64,000 nucleotides of DNA, from contig NZ_LMLZ01000006.1 in the NCBI RefSeq assembly GCF_001422735.1, positions 33,538 to 97,537 on the forward strand, given 5' to 3'. How positions within the stretch are numbered: the first letter of the stretch is position 1; each line of letters starts with the position of its first letter. The position numbers were made by a program, and so were the translations under genes. Below the pieces are notes generated by a model, which ran no database searches, was not told the origin of the DNA, and saw nothing but the letters and a program-made list of their open reading frames with translations. Origin of the DNA: Acidovorax sp. Leaf78. Lineage in GTDB: Bacteria; Pseudomonadota; Gammaproteobacteria; Burkholderiales; Burkholderiaceae_C. Positions 34,418-43,941 of this stretch are shown one piece after another.

Positions 34418-36733
34418 TCAGCGCGCCTGGGGCCTGCCGTCCAGCCACTGCACGGCGGCATCCAGCACTGGATCGCCGCCGGTCATGGCCCGCTGCACCA
34501 ATGCGGCATCGACAGGCACCCGCAGGTCGGGCTCGACACCCTTGCCGAACACGTAGTGCTCGCCGTTGGCTCCAAGCTCAGCCACAGTGGGCGCATGCAC
34601 GACGACGTCTCCCGGCAGCAGGATGCGCGTGGTCATGCCGACCGCACCGGGCGTGGGCTCGGTGGCCACGACGTGGGCCCGGCCGGCCTTTTGCAGCCAT
34701 GCAGAGAACATTTCGCAAGGGCCCGTGCATTCCGGGCCGGTCAGCAGCACCAGCGGCGCGCTGTAGTAGCCCGTGCCCTGGGTGAACAGCGGCAGTTGCG
34801 GCGGCAGGCCCAGGCTGCCCCGGGTGCGCCACACCTTGGCGGTGGCATCCACCTGCCGCTGCGCGTAGCCCTGCAGCTTGAGCGGGCGGTCGTACGAGAA
34901 GAACGACGCCGCATAGTGCGGCACCAGCTGGTAGGCACCATGGTTGGCGCCGCGCAGGTCCAGCACCAAGCCGCGCAGGCGGGCCTGGTTGGCGGCGGCC
35001 AGGCTGCGTTCCCACACGTCCAGGTTGCCGCCGCCGTCGGCAAAAGAGCTGAGCACGATGTACCCGTACTGCCGGCCCGACGGACCGCGCAGCTGGAATG
35101 CCGACAGCGACTCGTTGTTGGGCGCAGCGCTGGCCGGCGCAGGCTGCTCGGCCAGGCGCTGGCGCAGGTCGACGGTCAGGTCCTTGCCGTCCTGGCGCAC
35201 CTTGAGCACCATGGCATCGCGTTCGTAGGCCATGAGCTTGAGCGCGTCGTAGCGCCGCCCGGCCTCGGTGGGCCGGTTGGAATAGCGCGATGCACGGCCG
35301 ATGTAGCGGGACATGCTCTCGCCGTTGACCTCGACGATCTCGGCCCCAGGCCGCAGCCCGGCCAGGTCGGCGGCCGAGCGCGGCGCCACGCTGCCGACCA
35401 GGGCCCGGCCGTCCGGCAGCCACCAGACGCCTGGCAGCGGCAGCGGCGTGATGCCGCGCGGCTGCGATTGTCCAGACAGGCCGGTGTCCAGCCCCGCGGT
35501 CAGCCCCTGCGAGCCGCCCGCGCCCCGCAGTTCGACCCGGAACAGCCCGTCCTGCAGGCGTGCGCCGATGTCGGCATAGATGCGGCCCGTGGCCTGGCGG
35601 TCTTTTTGGTCGCCAGCCTGGCGGACCCGGTCGGCCAGCTCGCCCTGCAGCCGCCCCCAGTCCATGGGCTGGGCGCTGCGAAACGGGTAGCGCTCTTGCA
35701 TGACGCTGGTGAATGCCTTGAAGGCGTCGGCAGGCGCCAGGCGGGACAGGTCGATGTCGGTCGTCGATTGCACGCTGTATTGCGACAGCGCGATTTCGCG
35801 GCTGCGGTCAAAGCTGAAACCGCGGCTGTCCAGCGTCACTACCGTATAGCCGCGCGGCAGCCGCACCATGGGGTCGTCGGCCGTGAAAAGCCGGCCATCG
35901 GGGCCGAAGCCCGAAGGGAAAGGCGCGCCCGCTTCGCTCGCCCACACCAGCAGCTTGCCGCCCACCGGCTCCATGGCCAGCTCGGGCTGCAGCGGCCACT
36001 CCATCTGCACCGAGCTGGTGGTGAGCATGGCGTGCTGCTCGATCGGGTCGAGCGCGCGGCGGCCGGCGCGGCGGGGCAGATTGGCATGGACCGACAGCGC
36101 GAAGATCTTCACGCCGGGGCCCGAGGCGCGCGCACGGCCCGAGCCCAGGTCGAACAGGGTGCCCGGGGGCGACGACGGCAGGTCGATGGACACGGCCGAG
36201 CTGTCCGCGCGGGGCGTGGCCAGCAGCTGGTCTTGCGGCGGCGTCACGTGCGCGGCTTGCCGCTGGATGAAGTAGGCGCCCTGGTCCAGCAGTGCCACGA
36301 GGGTGCTGCTGGCGGCCATCGGGTCGCCCGCGCCGCGCTCCAGCGCTGCGATGAGCCGCAGGGGGCCGCCTTCGTCGCGGGCCATCACCGCAGGCCCGGT
36401 GGGGGCCTGGAACGGCGTGCCGTTGCGGTTGTTCCAGGCCTGGCGACCGGCGTCCATGACCTGGCCGCCGGTGGACATCACCTGCTGGCCCGTGGACACC
36501 GCGCTTTCACCCCGGCTCATCACCTCGCCCGCGCGGCCGATGTTGCCGAGCATCCCGCCTTGTGCCAGCGCCCACAGGGGCGTCAGCGCCAAGGCCACCA
36601 GCACCGCCGCGGCCTGCGCGCGGCGGGTTCGCGCACGGCCACCGCGCGCTGTGCGGTGCTGCGGCGCAGCGCCCGGCAGAGGTCCCGCAGCGCGGTGGGT
36701 GAACGGGTCGCAGAGCAGGCGGACGATGGACAT
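34418..36733 (-). CDS. S41-like (C-terminal processing peptidase-like) protein of the T6SS locus
   Basis: This is a 771-residue protein. A signal anchor near residues 40-58 (AAAVLVALALTPLWALAQG) points to an extracytoplasmic location. Residues about 430-530 hold a PDZ-like domain (LVGSVAPRSAADLAGLRPGAEIVEVNGE). Residues about 560-740 match the S41 peptidase fold (YIVLSSFADGGGNLD, RGLVLDLRGANHGAY, LVLLTGPECTGPCEMFSAWL, FGKGVEPDLRVPVD). At the site where S41 enzymes carry the nucleophile Ser, the sequence reads CTGPCE, so that serine appears missing. It starts 29 bases after the clpV stop and is probably co-transcribed. Its role in secretion is unknown; it may be an inactive scaffold or use another residue. 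Confidence 0.72.
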   Translation of the reverse strand: MSIVRLLCDPFTHRAAGPLPGAAPQHRTARGGRARTRRAQAAAVLVALALTPLWALAQGGMLGNIGRAGEVMSRGESAVSTGQQVMSTGGQVMDAGRQAWNNRNGTPFQAPTGPAVMARDEGGPLRLIAALERGAGDPMAASSTLVALLDQGAYFIQRQAAHVTPPQDQLLATPRADSSAVSIDLPSSPPGTLFDLGSGRARASGPGVKIFALSVHANLPRRAGRRALDPIEQHAMLTTSSVQMEWPLQPELAMEPVGGKLLVWASEAGAPFPSGFGPDGRLFTADDPMVRLPRGYTVVTLDSRGFSFDRSREIALSQYSVQSTTDIDLSRLAPADAFKAFTSVMQERYPFRSAQPMDWGRLQGELADRVRQAGDQKDRQATGRIYADIGARLQDGLFRVELRGAGGSQGLTAGLDTGLSGQSQPRGITPLPLPGVWWLPDGRALVGSVAPRSAADLAGLRPGAEIVEVNGESMSRYIGRASRYSNRPTEAGRRYDALKLMAYERDAMVLKVRQDGKDLTVDLRQRLAEQPAPASAAPNNESLSAFQLRGPSGRQYGYIVLSSFADGGGNLDVWERSLAAANQARLRGLVLDLRGANHGAYQLVPHYAASFFSYDRPLKLQGYAQRQVDATAKVWRTRGSLGLPPQLPLFTQGTGYYSAPLVLLTGPECTGPCEMFSAWLQKAGRAHVVATEPTPGAVGMTTRILLPGDVVVHAPTVAELGANGEHYVFGKGVEPDLRVPVDAALVQRAMTGGDPVLDAAVQWLDGRPQAR

Positions 36734-36762
36734 GGTGGCGTGGGCGTTGAGTGGGGTCGGAC

Positions 36763-39549
36763 TCAGGTGTAGCGGATGACGAAGTCGTTGTCGGCAGCGC
36801 TCACGTCGATGGAGCCGATGGTCTTGGCATCCACCGAGGCCTGCAGGAACTCCATGGCCAGGCGGGGCAGCAGGTTCTGCGTCAGGATCGCGTCGATCAT
36901 GCGGGCGCCGGATTCGACCTCGCTGCAGCGCTCGCGGATCAGCTGCACCGCGCTGTCGTCGAAGTTGAACTGCGTGCCGTGGTTGGCCTCGATGCGTTTC
37001 TGGATGCGGCGCAGCTGCAGGCGGATGATCTGCTCGAGCATTGCGTCGGAGATCGGGTAGTACGGCACCACCGTCAGGCGGCCCAGCAAGGCGGCCGGGA
37101 ACTTGTCGAGCAGCGGCTGGCGCACGGCCTTGGTCAGTGCCTCCGGCCCGGGGATCAGGTCCGGGTCATTGCACATGCCGGCGATCAACTCCGAGCCCAC
37201 GTTGGAGGTCAGGATGATCACGGTGTTCTTGAAGTCGATGTAGCGGCCTTCGCCGTCTTCCATCCAGCCCTTGTCGAACACCTGGAAGAACATTTCGTGC
37301 ACGTCGGAGTGGGCCTTCTCGATCTCGTCGAGCAGCACCACGCTGTAGGGCCTGCGGCGAACCGCCTCGGTCAGCACGCCGCCTTCGCCGTAGCCCACGT
37401 AGCCGGGCGGCGCGCCCTTGAGCGTCGACACGGTGTGTGCCTCCTGGAACTCGCTCATGTTGATGGTGATGAGGTTCTGCTCACCGCCATACAGCGCCTC
37501 GGCCAGGGACAGCGCGGTTTCCGTTTTGCCCACGCCCGAGGGGCCTGCGAGCAGGAACACGCCGATGGGCTTGCCCGGGTTGTCGAGCTGCGCGCGCGCG
37601 GTCTGGATGCGGCGGGTGATGGCCTCCAGGCCGTGGCGCTGGCCGATCACGCGCTTTTCCAAAGTTTGCGTCAGCGTGAGGACGGACTGCACTTCGTCGC
37701 GCACCATCCGGCCCACGGGGATGCCGGTCCACTCGGCCACGACGGCTGCGACCACGCCCGCGTCGACCACGGGGTGCAGCAGAGGGTCGTCGCCCTGCAG
37801 GGCCAGCAGCTCTTTGCGCAGTGCGTCCAGTTCTGCCGGGGTGACCGTGGGCTGGGCGGGGGACGCAGCGGTGGGGGCAGCGGCGGGCGTGGCCGGTGCA
37901 GCCGCGCTGCTTTCGGTGCTGGTGGAGGAGGTAGCTGTGGTGGCTGCCGCATCGGCGGACGTTGCTGCCTTGGTGCCGGGTTCGTTGGGCACGCGCGCGG
38001 GGCGTGCGGCCATCAGTGCAGCTTCTGCATCGACGATGCGCTGGGCCAGGCCGCTTTCGCGGGTCAGCCGCTCGGACAGCGCATCGTGTTCCTGCTGCAG
38101 GCGCTCGAGCGAGGCCGCCAGGTCATCCAGGCGGCCGGCATCGGCGACGCCCAGGGCGGCTTCGCGCTCCACCACGTCCAGCTCCACCCGGATCGCCTCT
38201 TGCTGGCGGATCACGGACTCCAGGCGTGCTGGGGTCGCGGTCAGTGCCATCGCCACGCGCGAGCAGGCCGTGTCCATCAGGCTCACGGCCTTGTCGGGCA
38301 GCTGGCGCGACGGGATGTAGCGGTGCGACAGGCTCACCGCCGCCACCACGGCCTCGTCCGCGATCCGCACCTTGTGGTGGGCTTCGAGCTTGGCGGCCAC
38401 GCCGCGCAGCATGTTCACGGCCTTGGGTTCGTCGGGCTCGAGGATGTGCACCAGCTGGAACCGGCGTGTGAGCGCCGGGTCTTTTTCGATGTACTTCTTG
38501 TACTCGGCCCAGGTGGTGGCGCCGATGGTGCGCAGCACGCCGCGCGCCAGCGCGGGCTTGAGCAGGTTGGCCGCGTCGCCGGTGCCTGCCTGGCCGCCAG
38601 CGCCGATCAGCGTGTGGACTTCGTCGATGAACAACACGATGGGTGTCGTGCTGGCCTGCACTTCATCCAGCAGCGAGCGCAGGCGGTTCTCGAACTCGCC
38701 CTTCATGCTGGCGCCGGCCTGCAGCAGCCCGACGTCCATCACGCGCAGTTGCACGCCCCGCAGCGGCGGCGGCACGTCGTCCGCGGCGATGCGCAGTGCC
38801 AGGCCTTCGACCACCGCCGTTTTGCCCACGCCGGCTTCGCCCACGAGGATGGGGTTGTTCTGCCGCCTGCGCATGAGGATGTCGACCATCTGGCGCACTT
38901 CCTCGTCGCGCCCGGTCACCGGGTCCAGCTCTCCATTGCGGGCGCGCTCGGTCAGATCGACGGTGTAGCGCTGCAGGGCTTCCTGCTTGCCACCGCCCAG
39001 TGGTGACGTGGCGCCGCTTGCCTCGCCGGGCGTGCCTTGCAGGCCGGAGCCGTCCGCTGCCTGCAGCTTGGCCTCTGGCGACTGGGGCAAGACCTTGGGG
39101 AACGCATCGCTCAGGCCCGGTTCGCTGAGCTTTTCGAACTCTTTGGAAATGGAGCGCAGCTCATTGGCCAGGGTGCGGGTGCGCAGCATGCCGGACAGCC
39201 AGTAGGCGCTGCGGATCTGCGACTCGTTGAACATCAGCGTGGCATACACCCAGCCGCGCTCGATGGACATTTCGATCTGGTCCGAGAAGTCGGAGATCGA
39301 TGTGGCACCGCGCGGCAGCCGGTCCAGGCTGCGCAGCACGTCGGCCGCCAGTTGCTCTGCGTCGATCTCGAAGTGGCGAAAGAGGCGCAGCAGGTCGGAG
39401 TCGCTTTCCTGCAGCAACTGGTGCAGCCAGTGCACCAGCTCCACATAGGGGTTGCCCCGCAGCTTGCAGAACACCGTGGCGCCCTCCAGCGACTTGAAGA
39501 GCAAGGGGTTGAGTTTTCCGAACAGGGCAAGGCGGCTGATCTCTGACAT
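36763..39549 (-). CDS. tssH: T6SS ATPase TssH (ClpV)
   Basis: This is a AAA+ unfoldase that disassembles contracted TssB/TssC sheaths after firing. At 928 residues it has the N-terminal repeat domain typical of ClpV (residues 1-160), then the first AAA module with GEAGVGKTAVVEG (about 230) and VLFIDEVHTLIGAGG (about 300), a coiled middle region, and the second AAA module with LAGPSGVGKTETALSL (about 665) and VLLDEIEKAHSDVHEMFFQ (about 735). A Ser/Thr/Ala-rich linker of about 60 residues (about 540-600) is an insertion relative to E. coli ClpB. It lies 67 bases after tssG and 29 bases before the S41-like gene. Confidence 0.96.
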   Translation of the reverse strand: MSEISRLALFGKLNPLLFKSLEGATVFCKLRGNPYVELVHWLHQLLQESDSDLLRLFRHFEIDAEQLAADVLRSLDRLPRGATSISDFSDQIEMSIERGWVYATLMFNESQIRSAYWLSGMLRTRTLANELRSISKEFEKLSEPGLSDAFPKVLPQSPEAKLQAADGSGLQGTPGEASGATSPLGGGKQEALQRYTVDLTERARNGELDPVTGRDEEVRQMVDILMRRRQNNPILVGEAGVGKTAVVEGLALRIAADDVPPPLRGVQLRVMDVGLLQAGASMKGEFENRLRSLLDEVQASTTPIVLFIDEVHTLIGAGGQAGTGDAANLLKPALARGVLRTIGATTWAEYKKYIEKDPALTRRFQLVHILEPDEPKAVNMLRGVAAKLEAHHKVRIADEAVVAAVSLSHRYIPSRQLPDKAVSLMDTACSRVAMALTATPARLESVIRQQEAIRVELDVVEREAALGVADAGRLDDLAASLERLQQEHDALSERLTRESGLAQRIVDAEAALMAARPARVPNEPGTKAATSADAAATTATSSTSTESSAAAPATPAAAPTAASPAQPTVTPAELDALRKELLALQGDDPLLHPVVDAGVVAAVVAEWTGIPVGRMVRDEVQSVLTLTQTLEKRVIGQRHGLEAITRRIQTARAQLDNPGKPIGVFLLAGPSGVGKTETALSLAEALYGGEQNLITINMSEFQEAHTVSTLKGAPPGYVGYGEGGVLTEAVRRRPYSVVLLDEIEKAHSDVHEMFFQVFDKGWMEDGEGRYIDFKNTVIILTSNVGSELIAGMCNDPDLIPGPEALTKAVRQPLLDKFPAALLGRLTVVPYYPISDAMLEQIIRLQLRRIQKRIEANHGTQFNFDDSAVQLIRERCSEVESGARMIDAILTQNLLPRLAMEFLQASVDAKTIGSIDVSAADNDFVIRYT

Positions 39550-39616
39550 GGGCGTGAGGGCGGTGCGTTGAAGAGAAATAACGGTGGATGGTTGTGGCTG
39601 GAAACGGGGGCGTCGC

Positions 39617-40732
39617 TCACAGGGCTGACGGCTGCTCGGCCCGGGCCCTGACCCGGTGGCCGCGCGACTGCAGCCAGCTCTCCGGGTCGAGGCGGAAATC
39701 GTCCGCGTCGCGGGGGGCGGGGCCGTCGAGCATCCAGCTCGTCCAGCCCAGGCGGGTTCCGCCGCCCAGGCGCGTGCCGGGGACTTCCTCGCGCTGCAGC
39801 ACCAGCTCGAAATCCCAGGCGTACTCGATGCCCAGGTAGTTGCGTACCCAGTCCACGAGCGCCTTGAAATCTGGCTGGCCCGGCAGGAAGCGTTCGTACT
39901 GTGCGAGCGTCATGGGGCCGATGCGCAGCCGGAACTTGCTCTGGGCGTCCGGCACGCGCGACCCGACCACGGTGTCGACGCCCAGCTGCGAATTGCACGG
40001 GTGCCGCGACAGGCGGGTCTGCTGAGATGGCTCGAGCTCCAGGAAGTGCAGGCAGTACTCCTGCAGCACCACCCGCACGCCGAAGTAGCTGCCGATGGCG
40101 CGCTGCAGCCCCTCGGGGTTGCGGGTAGTGCGCGTGAGGTGGCCGGCCATGTGCAGCTTGGCGTGGTCTTCGACCGCGTCGCGCTGCCGCGCCGACGCCT
40201 CGCCAATGCCGACGATGCTGGCCAGGTGCCGCCCGAACATGCCGTCGCCGGGGCGGTCCAGCGACACGGTGGGCTGGGCATCGGCCCACGCCCGAAAGAA
40301 CAGCAGCAGCAGCCGGTGGTGAAAGATGTCGGAGAACCGCGCCAGCGTCGGGTCATCGAACTGGCGCTGCCGCTCGCGCACATATTCCGTCAGGTGGGTG
40401 GGCATGGGCCCGTTGGGGCCGTACAGGCCAAAGCTCCAGACGGTCAGCCGCTCGGGCTGGCCCGCCACGGGCGGCAGCAGCTCTGCGATGGTGGCCGGCG
40501 CAAAGGCGAGCGACGGGTCCTGCCCCAGGCGGATGGGCTCGGCCTGCGGGCGTGCGGCGCGGCCCAGGGGCGGCAGGTCAGCATTGCGGGCCTGCAGCCA
40601 GCGCAGGGTGAAGAACAGATCGAACGCGTGCGGGTTGCGGCGCAACCTCTGCCACAGCTCCGCCGTGTCGCTGGGCCGCTGCGCCGACTGCGGCTGGGAG
40701 GAAGGCTTGGAGGAAGGCGCGGGGCCGCTCAT
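39617..40732 (-). CDS. tssG: T6SS baseplate subunit TssG
   Basis: This is a component of the cytoplasmic baseplate wedge, with TssE, TssF and TssK. It is 371 residues, normal for the family. Recognised stretches are FDLFFTLRWLQARN (about residue 38), LTVWSFGLYGPNGPMPTHLTEYV (about 94-116), HHRLLLLFFRAWADAQP (about 137) and LGIEYAWDFELVLQREEVP (about 312-330). Its ATG overlaps the stop of tssF (ATGA), so translation is coupled. The N-terminal 25 residues are Ser/Pro/Gln-rich. A much longer open frame upstream is a high-GC artefact over tssF. Confidence 0.93.
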   Translation of the reverse strand: MSGPAPSSKPSSQPQSAQRPSDTAELWQRLRRNPHAFDLFFTLRWLQARNADLPPLGRAARPQAEPIRLGQDPSLAFAPATIAELLPPVAGQPERLTVWSFGLYGPNGPMPTHLTEYVRERQRQFDDPTLARFSDIFHHRLLLLFFRAWADAQPTVSLDRPGDGMFGRHLASIVGIGEASARQRDAVEDHAKLHMAGHLTRTTRNPEGLQRAIGSYFGVRVVLQEYCLHFLELEPSQQTRLSRHPCNSQLGVDTVVGSRVPDAQSKFRLRIGPMTLAQYERFLPGQPDFKALVDWVRNYLGIEYAWDFELVLQREEVPGTRLGGGTRLGWTSWMLDGPAPRDADDFRLDPESWLQSRGHRVRARAEQPSAL

Positions 40733-42603
40733 GTGTTGGGCCTTTCGCCCGGGCGGACTTCCCACTTCGCGACCGGCCCGCGTTGCCGCGAGTGCAGGGA
40801 CAGCTCGGTAAAACTGTTGACGCCCACGTGCCGCGCAAAGAAGCGTTCGAGAACGCAAGCCAGCGGCCATGCACTGACGCCCGCGAACGACGACTCGTCC
40901 ACCGTGAGCGCGACGCCCACACCGCGGCCGTACACGAGCTGCCGGTGCTGTGCCAGGCGCCGCGTAATGGGCCGGATGCTGACTTCCTTGAGCCCCGCGA
41001 CCTGGCCTGCGAGCGCGTGGTTGCCCAGCGCGAGGTAGAGGTTCATCAGCTCGCGCAGGGTCGCTGCGCCTTCCTGGTCCGACAGATCGGTCATGGCCAG
41101 GTAGTTGAGCGACAGGTGCGAGATCAGTCGCCAGGTGATCTCGTTTTCTGCCACGCTGCCCATCGGGCGCGACGGCCCGGCGATGGTGCGGATGGCACCG
41201 ATGGGGGCCGAGTCGAGGGTGATGAAGTCCCCCTCGGGCTGGTTGGTGGGCATCAGCAGGGGCAGGTCGCGGTTGGTGCACAGCGTGCGCACGGACAGCT
41301 GCTTGAGGTCGTCCGAGAAGGGCGCGGCGCGCTGGTCCACCAGCGACAGGAACACTTCGCTGCCCAGGTACTGGGTGCGCGGGCCGAAGCGCACGGCGTG
41401 TTCCGAAAACAGCCGGGGCTCGCGCCGTACGGCAAAGTACGCCTGGTCGTCCGAGCGGATGCCGTGCACCGATGCGTACAGCGGCACGAAATCCCGGTCG
41501 TTCACCTGGCCTTCCTGGTGGCCGGTCACGCTGAGAACGCTGTACACCTCGAAGTCGCGCGGGCGGGTGCGCTCCATCACCACGTGGTATTCGTTCATGT
41601 CGGCCGACACGTGGATGCGGTCTGCCATGCGCTCGAACAGGTTGATGGCGGGCGTGCAATGGAGCAGGAAGTTCTGCTTGTCCACCACGGGCTCCAGGTC
41701 GGGGCTGGCCTTGCGCAGCAGCAGCGTCATGGCCAGTCGCCGCGCCGGAATCTGCCGCAGCGACGCCGACAAGCCCTGGATCGAAAAGAACCGGAAGCGC
41801 GGCGGAAACGCGAAGTACTCGTGCAGCAGCCGGTGACCTTGGAACGCCCTGTGCGAGTAGGGCAGCAATGCCTGCCGCTGCTCGTAGCCTTCGGCCTGCA
41901 GCGCCTGTGCAGGCAGGTAGCCGTACACCCGGGTGGGGTCCTGCACGTCGTGCACCACGATGCCCAGAAGCGACTCGTGGAGCACCTCCTGCAGGTGCGA
42001 TGCGACGGCATCCGTCGCATGGATGTAGAAGTCCAGCCGGTCCATCGGCAGGTGCGCGAAGTCGGTGGCCCCCTGGGTCTCGAGTTCGAGGCGCAAATGC
42101 CCTGCGGGCTCGTGCGGCAGACCGAAGCGTGCCAGCGGAAGGTCCAGCGGCGGCCCGCCGAGCGCCGCGCGCGACAGCGCCACAGGCCACAGCGTGACGT
42201 CGTGCCCGGTGCGAAAGTCGCAGGGCGTCTGGTCGTCGGTGGTCTTGCGCGACCGCAGCATGCTGCCCGCTGGCAGGCAGTAGCCATCGGCCACGTTGCC
42301 TTCGGTGTCGCTGGGCGACATCTGGACGACCACCATCGCAGGCGTAGGCGCCAGGTAGTGCGGGCACACCATCTCGAGGATGCGTTGCGACAGCCGCGGA
42401 AATTCCGCGTCCATCTTCATTTGCACCCGCGCCGTCAAAAAGCTGAAGCCCTCCAGCAGCCGCTCGACATACGGGTCGGCCACGTCCAGGTCGCGCAGCG
42501 CGAGGCGGCTGGCCACTTTGGGAAACGCAGCGGCGAACTCGGCCCCCAGCTCGCGCAGGTAGGCCAGTTCGCGGTTGTAGTACTCGACCAGGCGCGGGTT
42601 CAT
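40729..42603 (-). CDS. tssF: T6SS baseplate subunit TssF
   Basis: This is a 624-residue core baseplate protein. Family features are the start MNPRLVEYYNRELAYLRELG, FPKVASRLAL (about 28), DPYVERLLEGFSFLTARVQ (about 42-60), FPRLSQRILEMVCPHYLAPTP (about 68-88) and an ending with GVSAWPLACVLERFFARHVGVNSFTE. The start codon is clear and the gene lies 16 bases after tssE. It overlaps tssG by four bases. All expected conserved segments are present, so it looks functional. Confidence 0.96.
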   Translation of the reverse strand: MNPRLVEYYNRELAYLRELGAEFAAAFPKVASRLALRDLDVADPYVERLLEGFSFLTARVQMKMDAEFPRLSQRILEMVCPHYLAPTPAMVVVQMSPSDTEGNVADGYCLPAGSMLRSRKTTDDQTPCDFRTGHDVTLWPVALSRAALGGPPLDLPLARFGLPHEPAGHLRLELETQGATDFAHLPMDRLDFYIHATDAVASHLQEVLHESLLGIVVHDVQDPTRVYGYLPAQALQAEGYEQRQALLPYSHRAFQGHRLLHEYFAFPPRFRFFSIQGLSASLRQIPARRLAMTLLLRKASPDLEPVVDKQNFLLHCTPAINLFERMADRIHVSADMNEYHVVMERTRPRDFEVYSVLSVTGHQEGQVNDRDFVPLYASVHGIRSDDQAYFAVRREPRLFSEHAVRFGPRTQYLGSEVFLSLVDQRAAPFSDDLKQLSVRTLCTNRDLPLLMPTNQPEGDFITLDSAPIGAIRTIAGPSRPMGSVAENEITWRLISHLSLNYLAMTDLSDQEGAATLRELMNLYLALGNHALAGQVAGLKEVSIRPITRRLAQHRQLVYGRGVGVALTVDESSFAGVSAWPLACVLERFFARHVGVNSFTELSLHSRQRGPVAKWEVRPGERPNT

Positions 42604-42619
42604 CGGTGCTCTCTCACGG

Positions 42620-43144
42620 TCAGCTTCTCAGGTCCGAAACCATGACCTGGCCTGTTTCCAGGTCCAGGCTGGTCTTGAGCAACAGCTCCAGCGGGTAGGG
42701 CATCGACCAGAACTGGCAGCGGATCTCGAACTGCAATGTGTTGTGATGGTTCAGCGAGTCGAACGACGGCAGCAGGGTCACGGTCAGCGATTGCGGCAGG
42801 ACACGCGGCTCGAAGGCCAGGATCGCGCGGCTCACGTTGGCCTCGACATTCTTCCAGTCCAGATCGGACAGGAGCTTGCCTGCCAGCGGGGTCATGCCGT
42901 AGTTGAGCGTGGACCGCTCTGCGTGGGGCAGGCCATCGAAATCGATGTGGCCCGACGCATTGCTGGCATTCAGCAGCCACCCCAGGTCGCGCAGCAGTGC
43001 GGCGCGCAGGCGCGATTCGGTGACATACACCGCATCCGCTTGCTCGGTTCTTCGGGAGGGGTCGTGGTCGGTCAGCCGGTCCAGCAGGGCCGGCTGCAGG
43101 CGGTCCTTTTCGGTCCCTGACCCGCTCAGTCGCCTGGACACCAT
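42620..43144 (-). CDS. tssE: T6SS baseplate subunit TssE (gp25-like)
   Basis: This is a 174-residue baseplate wedge protein, homologous to phage T4 gp25. The stretch LRAALLRDLGWLLNASNA (about residue 50), DFDGLPHAERSTLNYGMTPL and IRCQFWSMPYPLELLLKTSLDLETGQ (about 137-162) fit the family. The EPR-type motif common in gp25 proteins is present as FEPRVLPQSLTV (about 108). The ATG at 43144 begins MVSRRLSGSGTEK; the frame continues upstream but the longer protein overlaps tagJ in another frame. It starts 11 bases after the tagJ stop and 16 bases before tssF. Confidence 0.9.
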   Translation of the reverse strand: MVSRRLSGSGTEKDRLQPALLDRLTDHDPSRRTEQADAVYVTESRLRAALLRDLGWLLNASNASGHIDFDGLPHAERSTLNYGMTPLAGKLLSDLDWKNVEANVSRAILAFEPRVLPQSLTVTLLPSFDSLNHHNTLQFEIRCQFWSMPYPLELLLKTSLDLETGQVMVSDLRS

Positions 43145-43155
43145 GGCAGGCCGCG

Positions 43156-43941
43156 TCAGGCGTTGAAGGCGATGGCGCGCACATCCAGCAGCGCGTGGTC
43201 GCCCTGGTCGGAGATCAGCACGCGCTGACCCCGGCCCGCCACATGCTCGCCACCGATGTCCGTCCATTCGGTACGCCGCGCCAGGCGCAGGGTGTCGTCG
43301 TCGCCCGCCTGCGTGGGGTAGCGCGCGGGCACCAGGCCCTGCACGGTGCTTTCGTTGACGAGGGTCAGCTCGGCAGGCTGCCACACCAGGTCGCGCAGGT
43401 CCTGGGGCTTTTCGAACGCGATGCTGCGGATGGACGAGTACGGAACCCAGTAGTAGCAGCCGTTGGTGTGGAGTTCCAGGATCGGCCCGAGCCGCGAGTC
43501 GGAGTCGCACAGCCATTCGAACGGATCGCCGTTGATGGTGCCTGCACAGGCCGGTGCCAGGTCCAGGGCCTGGGTGCGCAGGTTCAGCGCGGCATCGTGC
43601 GACCCCTCGGACTGAGCCTTCAACGCGTCCACCATGTAACTCAGCCACTGCGGTGGTTCGCCCAGGATGTACGGGGTGCGGCGCCCCTCGAACACTTCGG
43701 TGCGCAGCAGCTCGCACCGCATGGCTTCGCGGTAGGCCTGTGCCATGGGCACCGCTTTGGGATCGAGCTGCGCGCATACCTGCAGTTGCGCCAGCGCCTT
43801 GGTCCAGTCGCCCAGCACGGCCAGCAGCTGGAAGTAGAAGGTGCGCAGAGACGCCTTGGAGGGCTCTTCGCGGATGGCGTCCTTGACGCGGCTCAGCTGC
43901 ACGTCCAGGGGGCTTTGGGAATCAAAAAGAACAGCAGTCAC
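43156..43941 (-). CDS. tagJ: T6SS accessory protein TagJ (ImpE)
   Basis: This is a 261-residue protein known to bind the N-terminus of TssB and assist sheath recycling. Recognised features are LRTFYFQLLAVLGDWTKALAQL (about residue 32-53), then QAYREAMRCELLRTEVFEG (about 68-86), PYILGEPPQWL (about 90), DPFEWLCDSDSRLGPILELHTNG (about 138-160) and LVWQPAELTLVNE. The start is a GTG at 43941 with only a weak ribosome site. It opens the tagJ-tssE-tssF-tssG-tssH run, 450 bases after the tssC stop, so it may have its own promoter. Confidence 0.92.
   Translation of the reverse strand: MTAVLFDSQSPLDVQLSRVKDAIREEPSKASLRTFYFQLLAVLGDWTKALAQLQVCAQLDPKAVPMAQAYREAMRCELLRTEVFEGRRTPYILGEPPQWLSYMVDALKAQSEGSHDAALNLRTQALDLAPACAGTINGDPFEWLCDSDSRLGPILELHTNGCYYWVPYSSIRSIAFEKPQDLRDLVWQPAELTLVNESTVQGLVPARYPTQAGDDDTLRLARRTEWTDIGGEHVAGRGQRVLISDQGDHALLDVRAIAFNA

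Noticed and set aside
36751..39006. 751-codon plus-strand open frame opposite clpV
   Set aside because: The clpV reading is certain from both AAA modules; the antisense product has no recognisable feature.
39617..42367. tssG frame extending 916 codons through tssF
   Set aside because: Only the last 371 codons match TssG. The rest overlaps the certain tssF gene in another frame; the ATGA overlap at 40729-40732 fixes the start.
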